Positions 8,530 to 18,200 of a stretch of DNA of 64,000 nt are shown piece by piece (within the stretch, counting starts at the first letter, position 1; every line of letters begins with the position of its first letter). Source of the stretch: Agathobaculum sp. NTUH-O15-33 (lineage in GTDB: Bacteria; Bacillota; Clostridia; Oscillospirales; Butyricicoccaceae); NCBI RefSeq assembly GCF_033193315.1, contig NZ_CP136187.1, forward strand, positions 2,131,001 through 2,195,000. Direction: 5' to 3'. The notes beneath the pieces were generated by a model. It did no database searches, had not been told where the DNA came from, and saw only the letters and a program-made list of their open reading frames with translations. A program made the position numbers and the translations under genes.

Positions 8530-10260
8530 ATGGTATATCTTGAAGCGATGTGTTTTCTCTCTCAATTTGGCTTAGGTGCGGTTCTCATTTCAAACGACGA
8601 GATTATTCTGGAGAGCAACGAAGCGGCAGACTGTCTCCTTGCTGGCAAGGGAGCACTAAAGGGACGAACGCTTTCCGAAATTCTTCCCGATATGACCCGT
8701 CAGCTGCCGGGCACATATATCAATATTGCATTTTCCAAATATCTGACCCTCTGCCCTACACCCGTGGGGGTGGACCTGCCCGCGCACACGCGGCTTATCT
8801 GTTTTCGTGACGCGGCCAGCGAGGTATCTCACCGCATGCTGGGCACCATTGTGAACCTGATCCGGGAGCCGATCTTGTTGTGCGATGAAAAAAAGCGGAT
8901 CATGCTGGTCAATGACGCGCTGATGCGAATGGAATCACTGGTGCCTGAAAACGTCGTCGGCAAGGATATCAACGAGGCGTATACCTGTATCGACGGCAAT
9001 GAGTTGACCGTTCCCGTGGTGATCGCGGACAAAAAGCCCATTGAGGACCGGCGGCAAGCCTATACGACCTTGCATGGCAAACGGCTGGATATCATGTGCA
9101 ACAGCTACCCGATTTTTGAGGAAGGCGCGATCTTAGGCGTGTTTTGCATGACGGCGGACGTTTCACGTATTGAGGTATTGAGCCAACAAATCATTGATCT
9201 GCAAGAAGGTCTGCTCAAAAAGCATCCGGCCGCGAAAAAGCCGCAAAAAAGCGGCTTAAGCGCAAAATTTCATTTTGACGATATTATTTGCCAGAGCGCT
9301 CTCATGAAAGAAATGATAGAGCGGTGCAAAATGATTGCCCGGTCTGATTCTTCGGTCATGCTCTACGGTGAGACCGGGACCGGTAAAGAGCTGGTGGCGC
9401 AGAGCATTCACAACGCGAGCAACCGGGCCGACGGACCTTTTTTAGCCATCAACTGCGCCGCCATACCGGAAAACCTGCTGGAATCCATGCTGTTTGGCAC
9501 CGAAAAAGGGGCCTATACCGGAGCGGAACGCCGCCCCGGTCTGTTTGAACAGGCCAATGGCGGAACGCTGCTGCTGGATGAACTGAATTCCATGAGCATG
9601 ACGCTGCAAGCCAAGCTGCTGCGCGTGCTGCAGGACGGCGTGGTGCGCCGCGTGGGCGGGACGGAGGAAAAGCACGTTGATGTGCGGGTGCTGTCCAACA
9701 TCAATGTGCCGCCTTATCAGGCGATCGCGGAAAACGCGCTCCGTCAGGATGTGTTCTATCGCCTTGGCGTGGTCAACATCAGCATCCCTGCGCTGCGCCG
9801 GCGCAAGGAGGATATCCCGATCCTGATCCGTTCCTTTTTTCAGCAAATGAACAAAAAGCTGTATAAAAGCGTGTCCGACGTGGACGAAGAGGTGCTCGCC
9901 ATCTTTTGCGCCTACAACTGGCCGGGCAATGTACGGGAGTTGCAGCACTGCATCGAGCACGCCATGAACCTGCTCCCCTATGAGGAAACGGTGATCCGGA
10001 AAGAGTACCTGCCCGAGCATATCCAAAGCGTATGCGGCTATCAGCGGTTGGCCCTGCAAACCGCGGACGATGGTATGCTGGAACAGGTTCTTTCCAATGT
10101 GGAACGCTGCATTTTAACCAGCGCCATACAAAGGAATAAGGGGAATATCTCACGGGCCGCCCGCCAACTGGGCATCAGCCGCCAGAACCTGCAACATAGA
10201 ATGAAGCGCAACGGACTGGTCTTGGAGGACATCCTCAGCGCCAAACCGCGGGCGGATTAA
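8530..10260 (+). CDS. Sigma-54-dependent transcriptional activator (PAS, AAA+, Fis-type HTH)
   Basis: A bacterial enhancer-binding protein that would bind upstream sites and use ATP to open sigma-54 promoters. In the 576-residue product: N-terminal sensory region, PAS domain (~100-215), a linker helix, and an AAA+ domain (~245-475) with Walker A GETGTGKE (~279), the sigma-54 contact loop GAYTGA (~327; the usual form is GAFTGA) and Walker B GGTLLLDEL. The C-terminal Fis-type HTH is ISRAARQLGISRQNLQHRM. The ATG at 8530 is chosen over in-frame ATGs at 8506 and 8512 because AAGGAGG (8518-8524) precedes it by 5 bases. The isomerase-like and BCCT genes downstream, behind a sigma-54-like promoter and palindromes, are its likely targets. 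The effector is unknown. Confidence 0.92.
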   Translation: MVYLEAMCFLSQFGLGAVLISNDEIILESNEAADCLLAGKGALKGRTLSEILPDMTRQLPGTYINIAFSKYLTLCPTPVGVDLPAHTRLICFRDAASEVSHRMLGTIVNLIREPILLCDEKKRIMLVNDALMRMESLVPENVVGKDINEAYTCIDGNELTVPVVIADKKPIEDRRQAYTTLHGKRLDIMCNSYPIFEEGAILGVFCMTADVSRIEVLSQQIIDLQEGLLKKHPAAKKPQKSGLSAKFHFDDIICQSALMKEMIERCKMIARSDSSVMLYGETGTGKELVAQSIHNASNRADGPFLAINCAAIPENLLESMLFGTEKGAYTGAERRPGLFEQANGGTLLLDELNSMSMTLQAKLLRVLQDGVVRRVGGTEEKHVDVRVLSNINVPPYQAIAENALRQDVFYRLGVVNISIPALRRRKEDIPILIRSFFQQMNKKLYKSVSDVDEEVLAIFCAYNWPGNVRELQHCIEHAMNLLPYEETVIRKEYLPEHIQSVCGYQRLALQTADDGMLEQVLSNVERCILTSAIQRNKGNISRAARQLGISRQNLQHRMKRNGLVLEDILSAKPRAD

Positions 10261-10261
10261 C

Positions 10262-10290
10262 GCAAATATATTTGCTCTGCAAATATATTT
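10262..10290. repeat. Tandem GCAAATATATTT motifs, possible activator-binding sites
   Basis: Just after the activator's stop codon the 14-bp palindrome GCAAATATATTTGC (10262-10275) is followed three bases later by a second GCAAATATATTT (10279-10290). The same GCAAATAT core recurs in both arms of the inverted repeat at 10398-10458. Repeated palindromic half-sites 150-350 bp upstream of a sigma-54-like promoter are what an enhancer-binding protein needs; that assignment is inference. Confidence 0.5.
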
Positions 10291-10397
10291 TCACGCGCCG
10301 AGCCGCTTTTGAAAATCCTAGGTTTGAAGCATTTCGATCAATAGGCGATTGTAGATATCATAAAAAGTAAGGCTATTTCATTTTTTCTTCTGTTTTG

Positions 10398-10458
10398 AAA
10401 AGCGCAACCATATTTGCACCTATTTCCATCTTACAGGTGCAAATATGGTTGCGCTTTT
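10398..10458. repeat. 24-bp perfect inverted repeat containing GCAAATAT half-sites (terminator or enhancer site)
   Basis: The arms 10398-10421 and 10435-10458 are exact reverse complements with a 13-base loop, beginning AAAAGCGC and ending GCGCTTTT. With A and T tracts at the two ends it could terminate the activator transcript in either direction. The arms also contain CATATTTGC/GCAAATATG, matching the motifs at 10262-10290, so it may instead be, or also be, a binding site for the activator. Confidence 0.55.
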
Positions 10459-10611
10459 ATCTGTTCTGCAAGGCCGGTCATCATGTCCAGCAAGCCGCTT
10501 TCAGCGGTTTCTATCTGATTTGCACAATTTAAAATATCAAAAACCATAGCGAAGCAGACTTTTTTTATGCAACCCGCTGAAATATGAAAACCGTGATGAG
10601 AAAAGCGTCGC

Positions 10612-10627
10612 TGGCACGGAATATTGC
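10612..10627 (+). promoter_or_regulatory. Sigma-54-like -24/-12 promoter ahead of the isomerase-BCCT genes
   Basis: TGGCACG at 10612-10618 and TTGC at 10624-10627 match the sigma-54 consensus elements, about 90 bp before the isomerase-like start codon and downstream of a sigma-54 activator gene. The GG-to-GC gap is 11 bases rather than the canonical 10, which would normally weaken or abolish recognition. The call therefore rests on context and on the quality of the half-elements. Confidence 0.5.
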
Positions 10628-10716
10628 TTTTTATCTTTATATCAAGCTGACCGCATACGGGCGGCCCACAAAACAAATGTCCCGCCGGGGCAGAAATCAT
10701 TTTAGGAGGTAAGACC

Positions 10717-11631
10717 ATGTACAACGATCGAAAAATGAAGCTGGGTATGCACACTTACACCCTGCACCTGAACGGCTTAGGTCAAAACTGGGGGTTTGTG
10801 GGCGAGCAACGCGAACAAAGAATCAACATTTTTCAGCTCATGGATCTGGCTGTAGAGTGGAAGCTGGACGGCCTGCATGTGACGAACTGCGATCTGGTCG
10901 ATCACGATCCTGAAAACTTGGCTAGGATCAAGCAAGCCGCCGAGGATCACGGCCTATACATGGAATTCAACTGCTCACTGGATGAGGAGTTCGATCCCCG
11001 CCTAAACGAAACCTTCGAGAGCGCCTGTCTGGTCGCGGAGGCGATCGGCGCGGATCTGGTCAAGTTCAGCTTGGATATCCGTCGCCCCACGCCGCTATAC
11101 GGCAGTTGTATGCATCCCGCCGTGATGCGGCAGCTCTGCGACGTCGTCGATCAGATCAAAGAGGCGTTGCTCGAATATGAACGCACCGGCATTCGTTTGG
11201 CGATCGAGAACCACACCGAGACCTTCGCCGATGAGATCGTTTGGGTGATCGAGCAGCTCCATCATCCTCTGGTCGGCGCCTGTGTGGATACCATTAACTC
11301 GGTTTCTGTTTTGGAGAACCCACAATACGCTGTTGAGCGTTTGGCGCCTTACGCGTTCAACTGCCACTTCTGTGATAACAAGCTGGTGCGGGACGATCAG
11401 GGCGCGCATTTTCTAGGCGTCGCGCTGGGACAGGGCGATATCGACTGTAAAAAGACGCTGCAAACGCTCAAGGATCTCTCCCCCGCTTTCTTCGACCGCA
11501 TCACCTTTGAAGTCGAATATCCCAGCGCCGGAGAACCGCTGGATATCGCGCAGGAAAAGGAGGTCCAGTTCTGCATCGACAGCATCCGGTATTTGCGCGA
11601 GGAGCTGGGCTTGGGCCAAAGCGGACGGTAA
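10717..11631 (+). CDS. Sugar phosphate isomerase/epimerase-like TIM-barrel protein
   Basis: A 304-residue cytoplasmic protein of the xylose-isomerase-like TIM-barrel family (AP endonuclease 2 fold, PF01261). Likely metal and catalytic positions are visible in the usual order: Glu in AIENHTETFADE, Asp in CVDTINS, His in NCHFCDNK, Glu in FEVEYPSAG. AGGAGGT at 10704-10710 precedes the ATG by 6 bases. It sits between a sigma-54 activator and a BCCT transporter gene, so it probably acts on, or downstream of, whatever that transporter imports. The family is too broad to name a substrate. Confidence 0.8.
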   Translation: MYNDRKMKLGMHTYTLHLNGLGQNWGFVGEQREQRINIFQLMDLAVEWKLDGLHVTNCDLVDHDPENLARIKQAAEDHGLYMEFNCSLDEEFDPRLNETFESACLVAEAIGADLVKFSLDIRRPTPLYGSCMHPAVMRQLCDVVDQIKEALLEYERTGIRLAIENHTETFADEIVWVIEQLHHPLVGACVDTINSVSVLENPQYAVERLAPYAFNCHFCDNKLVRDDQGAHFLGVALGQGDIDCKKTLQTLKDLSPAFFDRITFEVEYPSAGEPLDIAQEKEVQFCIDSIRYLREELGLGQSGR

Positions 11632-11674
11632 GGAACAGGAGGTGAAACGCCCATATAGGGGGAGCTGAAATAAC

Positions 11675-13305
11675 ATGAAAAAAAGTTCAAGATCAACTCG
11701 ATCATCTTTTACCCGGGCGCGGGCATTTTGCTAGCCCTCATCCTCTATGGCTTCTTGTTCAACGAATCCTTCGTCCATATCATGACCGGCCTGTATAACG
11801 CCGTTACCGATTCCACCGGCTGGTTCATGATGCTCATCACGGCGCTCATTCTGATCCTGTGCTTTGTCGTTTGCCTGACGCCGGTAGGCAGCAAAAAGGT
11901 GGGCGGCCCGGACGCTAAGATCAAGCACGGCATGTTTTCTTGGTGCGCCATGGTCACCTGCGCCGGTACCGCCACCGCCGTGGTGTTCTATGCCGTGGGC
12001 GAACCGATCGGCTATTTCCACAATCCGCCCGCATGGTGGAACATGGCGCCCGAAACCATGGACACCGCGGTACGCGCGCTATCCCAATCGGTGTTTCATT
12101 GGAGCTTTATCTATTATGCCATGTACGCCTTCTGGGGTTTCATCTGCGGCTATATGGTGATGAACCACAAGCTGCCGCCGCGCCCCTCCTCGGCGCTGTA
12201 TCCGATCATCAAGGACAAAGCCTTCGGGCCAATCGGCAAGGTATTTGACGTGATCGCCCTGCTGGGGCTGGTCGGCGGCATGGTCACCTCCCTTGGCCTC
12301 GGCGTGCAGCAGTTCGCTTCCGGCCTGAACTATGTGTTTGGCATTTCCCCCTCCAACCTTGTTTATATCATTACCCTTGTGGTGGTCATCTGTTCCTTTA
12401 CCATGTCCTCGCTTCGCGGGGTAAAAAAGGGCATGGCCATCATCAGCAATGCAAACGCGTGGATTTATCTGGTCGTGATCGCGTTCTTATTTATCGCCGG
12501 ACCGACGGTGTTTGAATGCAAGATCATGACGCAGGTGATCGGCGAGGTATTCACCAGATTCATCCCCAACATCACGGCAACGGATTCATTTAACGTGGGA
12601 AACGGCTGGATCTCCAACAACACCGTGTTTTACGTCGCGTGGATCATGGCCTATGCGCCGCTGATGGGCGTTTTTCAGGGCAAGGTCGCCGTGGGCTACA
12701 CTTGGCGGCGCTTCCTGCTGGTCAACGTGCTCGGCCCCGGGGTTTTCAACCTGATCTGGTTTGTCGCGTTCGGCGGGAACGCCATCTTTCTGGACGCGTT
12801 TCGAGGCGCGAATCTGGGCGAAGAAATCGCCGCCAGCGGCATACCGATTGCAAACTATGCGCTGCTCAAACACATGCCGCTCAGCGGAATCATGATCCCC
12901 TTGGTCGTTGCGGCGCTATTTTTCGGCTTCATCACCCTCGCCGACGCCATGACCGGCACGTTGGCCAAAATGACCATCAAAACCTCGCGCAAGCAGGAAG
13001 ACGAGGAAGCGCCGATGGCCATGAAGATCATCTGGGGCGCGCTGGTCGGCGTGGATACCTTTTTGTGCTTGTTCTGCCTCGGCGCGGTAGGCACCGGCGC
13101 GCTGCAGTTTATGTCCGTTATCTTCGGCCTGCCCATCTTCATCGTCACGCTTTGCGTCATCTGCGGGCTTGGTAAAATGTGCAGCGGAAAGCTGGACCAA
13201 GAAATTGAGGACTTACCGCCGGAGCATAAGGCGGCCCTGTACGAAGGGCGCGTATTCAAACGCAGACCGACGGACGCGGCGCGGGAAGATCCCGCGAGCA
13301 AGTAA
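11675..13305 (+). CDS. BCCT-family (betaine/carnitine/choline-type) transporter, frameshifted near the start
   Basis: An integral membrane transporter, about 543 residues once the frame is restored, with roughly 12 hydrophobic segments and BCCT-like regions (SWCAMVTCAGTATAVVFYAV early; VFYVAWIMAYAPLMGVF in the Trp-containing signature, here degenerate). The ATG at 11675 (GGGGGAG upstream) begins MKK, then leaves frame inside an A7 run (11678-11684). One extra A would give MKKKFKINS and run straight into the long frame, whose upstream codons read FKINSIIFYPGAGILL, a normal BCCT start. As given, translation could only begin at the TTG at 11728. It follows the isomerase-like gene by 43 bp. A sequencing error or true slippage are both possible. 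Confidence 0.82.
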
Positions 13306-13356
13306 GCTTTCAGGTCCCGCAGCAAAAATTGCCCATACATACCTCTATATACCCCG

Positions 13357-13397
13357 CCGAAGGGCCGGGAATCTAAGATAGATTCCCGGCCCTTCGG
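13357..13397. terminator. Terminator between converging BCCT and fabG-like genes
   Basis: A perfect 18-bp GC-rich stem (13357-13374 with 13380-13397, core GAAGGGCCGGGAATC) and a 5-base loop lies between the stop of the plus-strand transporter gene and the stop of the minus-strand reductase gene. The T-rich stretch on the plus side is loose (TTGTTTTTCT after about 13 bases). Confidence 0.8.
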
Positions 13398-13434
13398 TCG
13401 CTTGTAGGTTGTTTTTCTATGTATTCCGCCTGCT

Positions 13435-14151
13435 TCAAAATCCGCCGGTCACGCCGATGGTCTGGCCGGTGATGAAGGAGGCGCTGTCCGAACAGAGGAA
13501 CAGGATGGTCTGCGCGACCTCCTCCGCCGTGCCCATGCGGCCAAGGGGCGTTTGCTCCGCGAGGGTGCGGATGGTATCCTCCGTGTGGGCGGCGTTCATC
13601 TCGGTATCGATCACGCCGGGCGCGACGCAGTTGACGCGAATACCGCTCGGCCCCAATTCCGCGGCAAGCGAGCGCGAAAGGCCGATCAGCGCGGCCTTGC
13701 TCGCCGCATAGTGGCTTTCGCAGGAAGCGCCCTCGATGCCCCAGACAGAGGACACGGTGACGATGCTGCCGCGCTTTTTATGGATCAGATCGGGCAGCAC
13801 CGCGCGGATGAAATGCACCGCGCCCATGAGATTGACGCCGAGCATACGATCCCAATCGTCATTTGTCAGGTCGCAAAACATTTTTTGTTGGGCGATGCCC
13901 GCGTTGCACACCAGTGCATCCAGCGGGCCGAGGCAAACGCGCGCTTCCGCGACGCAGCGCTCTGCTTCATCCCGGTGGGAAACATCGCCCGCGAGCGCGA
14001 CGGCGTGCGGAAACTCCTCGAGCAGCGACGCTGCCGCCGCGCGGTTTTCGCGGTAGGTAAAGGCCACGCGCCAGCCGGCGCGCGCAAATGCCTTGACGGC
14101 GGCGCGGCCTATGCCGCGCGTGCCGCCGGTAATGAGTACGCTTCCAGCCAT
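13435..14151 (-). CDS. fabG: Short-chain dehydrogenase/reductase, FabG-like (3-oxoacyl-ACP reductase family)
   Basis: A 238-residue Rossmann-fold NAD(P)H oxidoreductase. It has TGGTRGIG at residues 8-15, the NAG motif (VCNAGIA), the catalytic Ser in TVSSVWG and YAASK with the catalytic Tyr and Lys, plus a C-terminal FITGQTIGVTGGF typical of FabG. It most resembles 3-oxoacyl-ACP reductase, but SDRs with this signature also act on other substrates, and it is not next to other fatty-acid genes. The start codon overlaps the pfkA stop by one base (TGATG), so it is coupled to pfkA. Confidence 0.85.
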   Translation of the reverse strand: MAGSVLITGGTRGIGRAAVKAFARAGWRVAFTYRENRAAAASLLEEFPHAVALAGDVSHRDEAERCVAEARVCLGPLDALVCNAGIAQQKMFCDLTNDDWDRMLGVNLMGAVHFIRAVLPDLIHKKRGSIVTVSSVWGIEGASCESHYAASKAALIGLSRSLAAELGPSGIRVNCVAPGVIDTEMNAAHTEDTIRTLAEQTPLGRMGTAEEVAQTILFLCSDSASFITGQTIGVTGGF

Positions 14152-15125
14152 CAGATCGCGACCGTCTGCTGGGCAAGGAACAGATCCTGTTCCAGATCCT
14201 TCTGCCGCGCAAGTCCTTCCTCGATATCCAGATCGGTCACGCGGTTGTCGTCAAACACGATGACGCGGTTGGTCTTGCCCGCCTCAAGCGCCATAACGGC
14301 CTCGTATCCCATGCGGGTGGCCATGACGCGGTCGCGCGCCGTGGGCGAGCCGCCGCGCTGGATATGACCCAGAATGGTCACGCGCGTATCGATACCGGTC
14401 GATTCGTGGATACGGTCGGCCACCTCCTGCGCGGAACCGTAGCCCTCCGCCACGATGATAATGTGGTGGTTACGGCCCTTGATACGTCCGACACGCATTT
14501 TTTCGACCAGTTCGGTGTCGAAGTCGATCTCACGCTCGGGCAGCAGGATGGCGGTAGCGCCGACCGCGCAGCCGACGTGCAGCGCCAGATGGCCCGCGCG
14601 GCGGCCCATGACCTCGACGACCGAGCAGCGTTCATGAGACTGCATGGTATCGCGCAGCTTATCGATGCATTCGATCGCGGTGTTGCACGCGGTATCGAAG
14701 CCAATAGTGTAATCGGTGCAGACGATATCGTTATCGATCGTGCCGGGCACGCCGATGCAGGGCACGCCCATGCGGGAAAGCGCCTGCGCGCCGCGGAAGG
14801 TGCCGTCGCCGCCGCAGCAGATCAGGCCGTCTATCCCGAGGTATTTACAGGTATCCGCCGCCTTTTGCAGCCCTTCGTCGGTCATCATTTCCTTGCAGCG
14901 CGCCGTATACAGCATGGTGCCGCCCTTGCGGATGATGCCGTCCACGCTGCGGGAACCCATTTCAATAATGTCTCCGTTGATCAGGCCGCTGTAGCCGCGA
15001 CGCACGCCGAGCACCGAGATGTCATGCGCCGAAGCGGTACGGACGACCGCACGGATCAATGCGTTCATACCGGGCGCGTCACCGCCGCTTGTGAGTACGC
15101 CGATCCGGCGAATTTGCTTGTCCAT
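14151..15125 (-). CDS. pfkA: ATP-dependent 6-phosphofructokinase
   Basis: Phosphorylates fructose 6-phosphate to the 1,6-bisphosphate, the committed step of glycolysis. The 324-residue length fits the bacterial ATP-PfkA family. Visible signatures are VLTSGGDAPGMN (ATP site), GGDGTFRGA, GVPGTIDNDI, YTIGFDTA, EVMGRRAG and HIQRGGSP. An in-frame ATG upstream (15152) lacks a good ribosome-binding site, whereas AGGGGAGG at 15133-15140 is 7 bases before the ATG at 15125, giving the normal N-terminus MDKQIRRIGVLTSGG. It follows dnaE and is coupled to the SDR gene downstream. Confidence 0.96.
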   Translation of the reverse strand: MDKQIRRIGVLTSGGDAPGMNALIRAVVRTASAHDISVLGVRRGYSGLINGDIIEMGSRSVDGIIRKGGTMLYTARCKEMMTDEGLQKAADTCKYLGIDGLICCGGDGTFRGAQALSRMGVPCIGVPGTIDNDIVCTDYTIGFDTACNTAIECIDKLRDTMQSHERCSVVEVMGRRAGHLALHVGCAVGATAILLPEREIDFDTELVEKMRVGRIKGRNHHIIIVAEGYGSAQEVADRIHESTGIDTRVTILGHIQRGGSPTARDRVMATRMGYEAVMALEAGKTNRVIVFDDNRVTDLDIEEGLARQKDLEQDLFLAQQTVAI

Positions 15126-15253
15126 AAAGGAGCCTCCCCTGTCCGAAATCATTCAAAACTAATATTTGTGATTATTATATCATCTTTGCCCCGCATGAGT
15201 AAAGGGCTATTGTTCCCCGGCAGCCATTTCTTAGCAAGCCGCGGCAGCCTTTC

Positions 15254-18200
15254 TTACTTCATCGCTACGTTTTCTTCGCCGATGACGGCGCGCAGCTCGG
15301 TTAGCAGCGGGATACCTGCCGCGCACCAGAGCGTGCGGGGCGCCAGCATCCGCTTTCCCGTATCCGCCGGACAGAACACCACCGGCGTTTCGCCCGCGTG
15401 GCCGGCCAAAATACTTTTGATTCGGCCGCATGCGTCGCACGCCATGTCCGGCACGCGGATATACAGCTTCTGCGGCGCTTTTTGCGCTGCCTGCCGCGGT
15501 GTGAATACCGATTCCTGCGGCTTTTCACGCGAATGCGTGGAATCCACCGCCTCGACCGTCAAGGGTTGCGCTTCGTTGAGCAGCACCTTGGGCGCTTCGT
15601 CTTCGCGCGCGTCGATCTTGCCGGTGAGCAATACGGCGCTATCCTCCGTCAAATACGAACCGCACTGTTGGAGCGAACGCGGAAACACGACCAACTCGAT
15701 CGCGGCCGATTCGTCCTCCGCCATGACATAGGCCATCATGGAGCCGTTACGCGTCGATTTCAGCCGAACCGAAGTGATGACGCAGGCCAGACGCACGGTC
15801 ATACCGTCCTTATAGACCGGGGCCTCGACCTCGCCCGACAGATCGTCGATGATGGCGCGGATGGAGGCGGCGTTTGCCGCCCGCGCCAGATCGCCGTATT
15901 CGTCCATCGGGTGGCCGGATAGATAAAGGCCCGTGGTCTCCTTTTCCATGGCGAGCAGCTCGCGCTTGGATGCCTCCTGAATATCGGGCAGGGCGATTTC
16001 GCTGTCCTGCACCGATTCGTTGCCCATGCCGAACAAATCCATCTGCCCTTCGATATTGCGCTTGCGCGCCTGCGAGACCGCGTCCAGCACTAAGTTGGCG
16101 ATTTGCAGCAGTTGGCTGCGGCGATAGCCTAAAGAATCGAACGCGCCGGCTTTTATCAGGCTTTCCACCGCGCGGCGGTTTAATTCACGGTCGAACATAC
16201 GCTCGCAGAATTGCTGGAACGAGAGAAACAGGCCGTGCTGCTCCCGCTCGGCCACAAGCTGCTTCATAAAACCGCGTCCCACTCCCTTGACGGCGGCCAG
16301 ACCAAAACGGATATTGTCACCCGAAACGGAAAATCCGTCAAAGGATTCGTTCACATCGGGCGGCAGCACCGCGATACCCATTTCCCGCGTGGAAGCGATG
16401 TATTCAGAGATCTTTTCCGACCAATCGAGCACCGAAGTTAAAAGCGCCGCCATATATTCGCGCGGATAATGACACTTGAGGTAGGCCGTGCGGTACGATA
16501 CCACCGCGTAGCACACCGCGTGCGCCTTATTGAACGCATAGTTGGCGAAATCCATGATCTCGTCGAAAATCGAGGCGGCTACGCTTTCGGGCACGCCGCG
16601 CTTGACCGCGCCGTCGATGCCCTCCTCCTCGCTGCCGCTTATAAAGGTGACGCGCTCCTTGGCGAGCTCCTTCATCTTTTTCTTGCTCATCGCGCGGCGC
16701 ACCATATCCGCCTTGCCGAGCGAATAGCCCGCGAGCTGGCGGAACACTTCCATAACCTGTTCCTGATACACCATGCAGCCGTAGGTGACCTTTAGGATAG
16801 GTTCCAGCATCGGGTGCTTGTACACGACTTTTTCCGGATGGTGCTTGCATTCGATGTAGCGCGGAATAGACTGCATCGGTCCCGGGCGGTAGAGCGCCAC
16901 GACCGCGGTGATATCTTCGATCGATTGCGGACGCAGGCCTGTTACAACGTTGGTGATGCCCGCGCTTTCCAGCTGGAACACACCCATGGTCGAACCGTGA
17001 GCCAGCATGGCATAGGTCTCCTCATCCTCGGTGGAGGCCTTCTCCATGGAAAACTCCGGCGTGTGGCGGCGTATCATTTTCTCCGCGTCCGCGATGACGG
17101 TCAGGTTACGCAGGCCCAAAAAGTCCATCTTGAGCAAGCCGAGCTCTTCCAGCGTGGTCATGGAGAACTGGGTGACCATCTGCTCGTCGTTTCTGGCGAG
17201 CGGCACATAGGTATCCACCGGGTCCTTGGTGATGACCACGCCCGCCGCATGGGTGGAAGCGTGCCGCGGCATGCCTTCCAGCGCCTGCGCGGTGTCGATC
17301 AGCTCGCGCACGGTCGGATTTTCGTCGTGCATCTTTTTTAGTTCTTTATTAACGCGGAGCGCCTTTTCAATCGTGATGTGCAGTTCGTTCGGCACCTGCT
17401 TGGCAACGGCGTCCACTTCGTTATAAGGTATGTTGAGCGCGCGGCCCACGTCGCGGATCGCGCCGCGCGCGGCCATTGTGCCGAAGGTGACAATCTGCGC
17501 CACGCGATCCTTGCCGTATTTATTAGTGACATACTCGATGACCTCGGGCCGGCGGACATAGCAGAAGTCCACGTCGATATCGGGCATGGACACGCGTTCG
17601 GGATTTAAAAAACGTTCAAAATAAAGCGAATAGTGGATGGGGTCCAGATCGGTAATGGCGAGGCAGTAGGACACGATCGACCCCGCGGCCGAGCCGCGCC
17701 CGGGGCCGACCGGAATGCCGTTTCGCTTGGCATAGCCGATAAAATCCGAAACGATCAGAAAGTAATCGACAAAGCCCATTTGCGCGATCATATCGATCTC
17801 GTATTGCAGGCGCTCGCGCACCGTGCCGTCGTCCTCCGGGTAACGCTCCGCAAAGCCTTCGTCGCATAGCTTTTGCAGGTACTGGAGCGCCGTATAGCCT
17901 TCCGGCACGTCGAATTCGGGCAGGTGGTATTTGCCGAATTCAAAATCCACATGGCAGCGCTCCGCGATCTTGACGGTGTTCGCGAGCGCCTCCGGATGCT
18001 CGGGAAACAGGGCGGCCATTTCGTCCGCGTCCTTGATGTAAAACTCCTCGGTCTCAAACTTCATGCGGGTCGGGTCGTCCACCGTCTTACCCATCTGGAT
18101 GCTCATCAGCACATCCTGCAGCTTGGCGTCCTTTCGGGTGAGATAGTGCGCGTCGTTCGTGGCGACCAGCCCCAGTTCGAGTTCCTCCGCCAGCTTAAAC

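Noticed and set aside
10612..10627. A fully canonical sigma-54 promoter
   Set aside because: The GG-to-GC spacing is 11, not 10, so I keep it only as a candidate.
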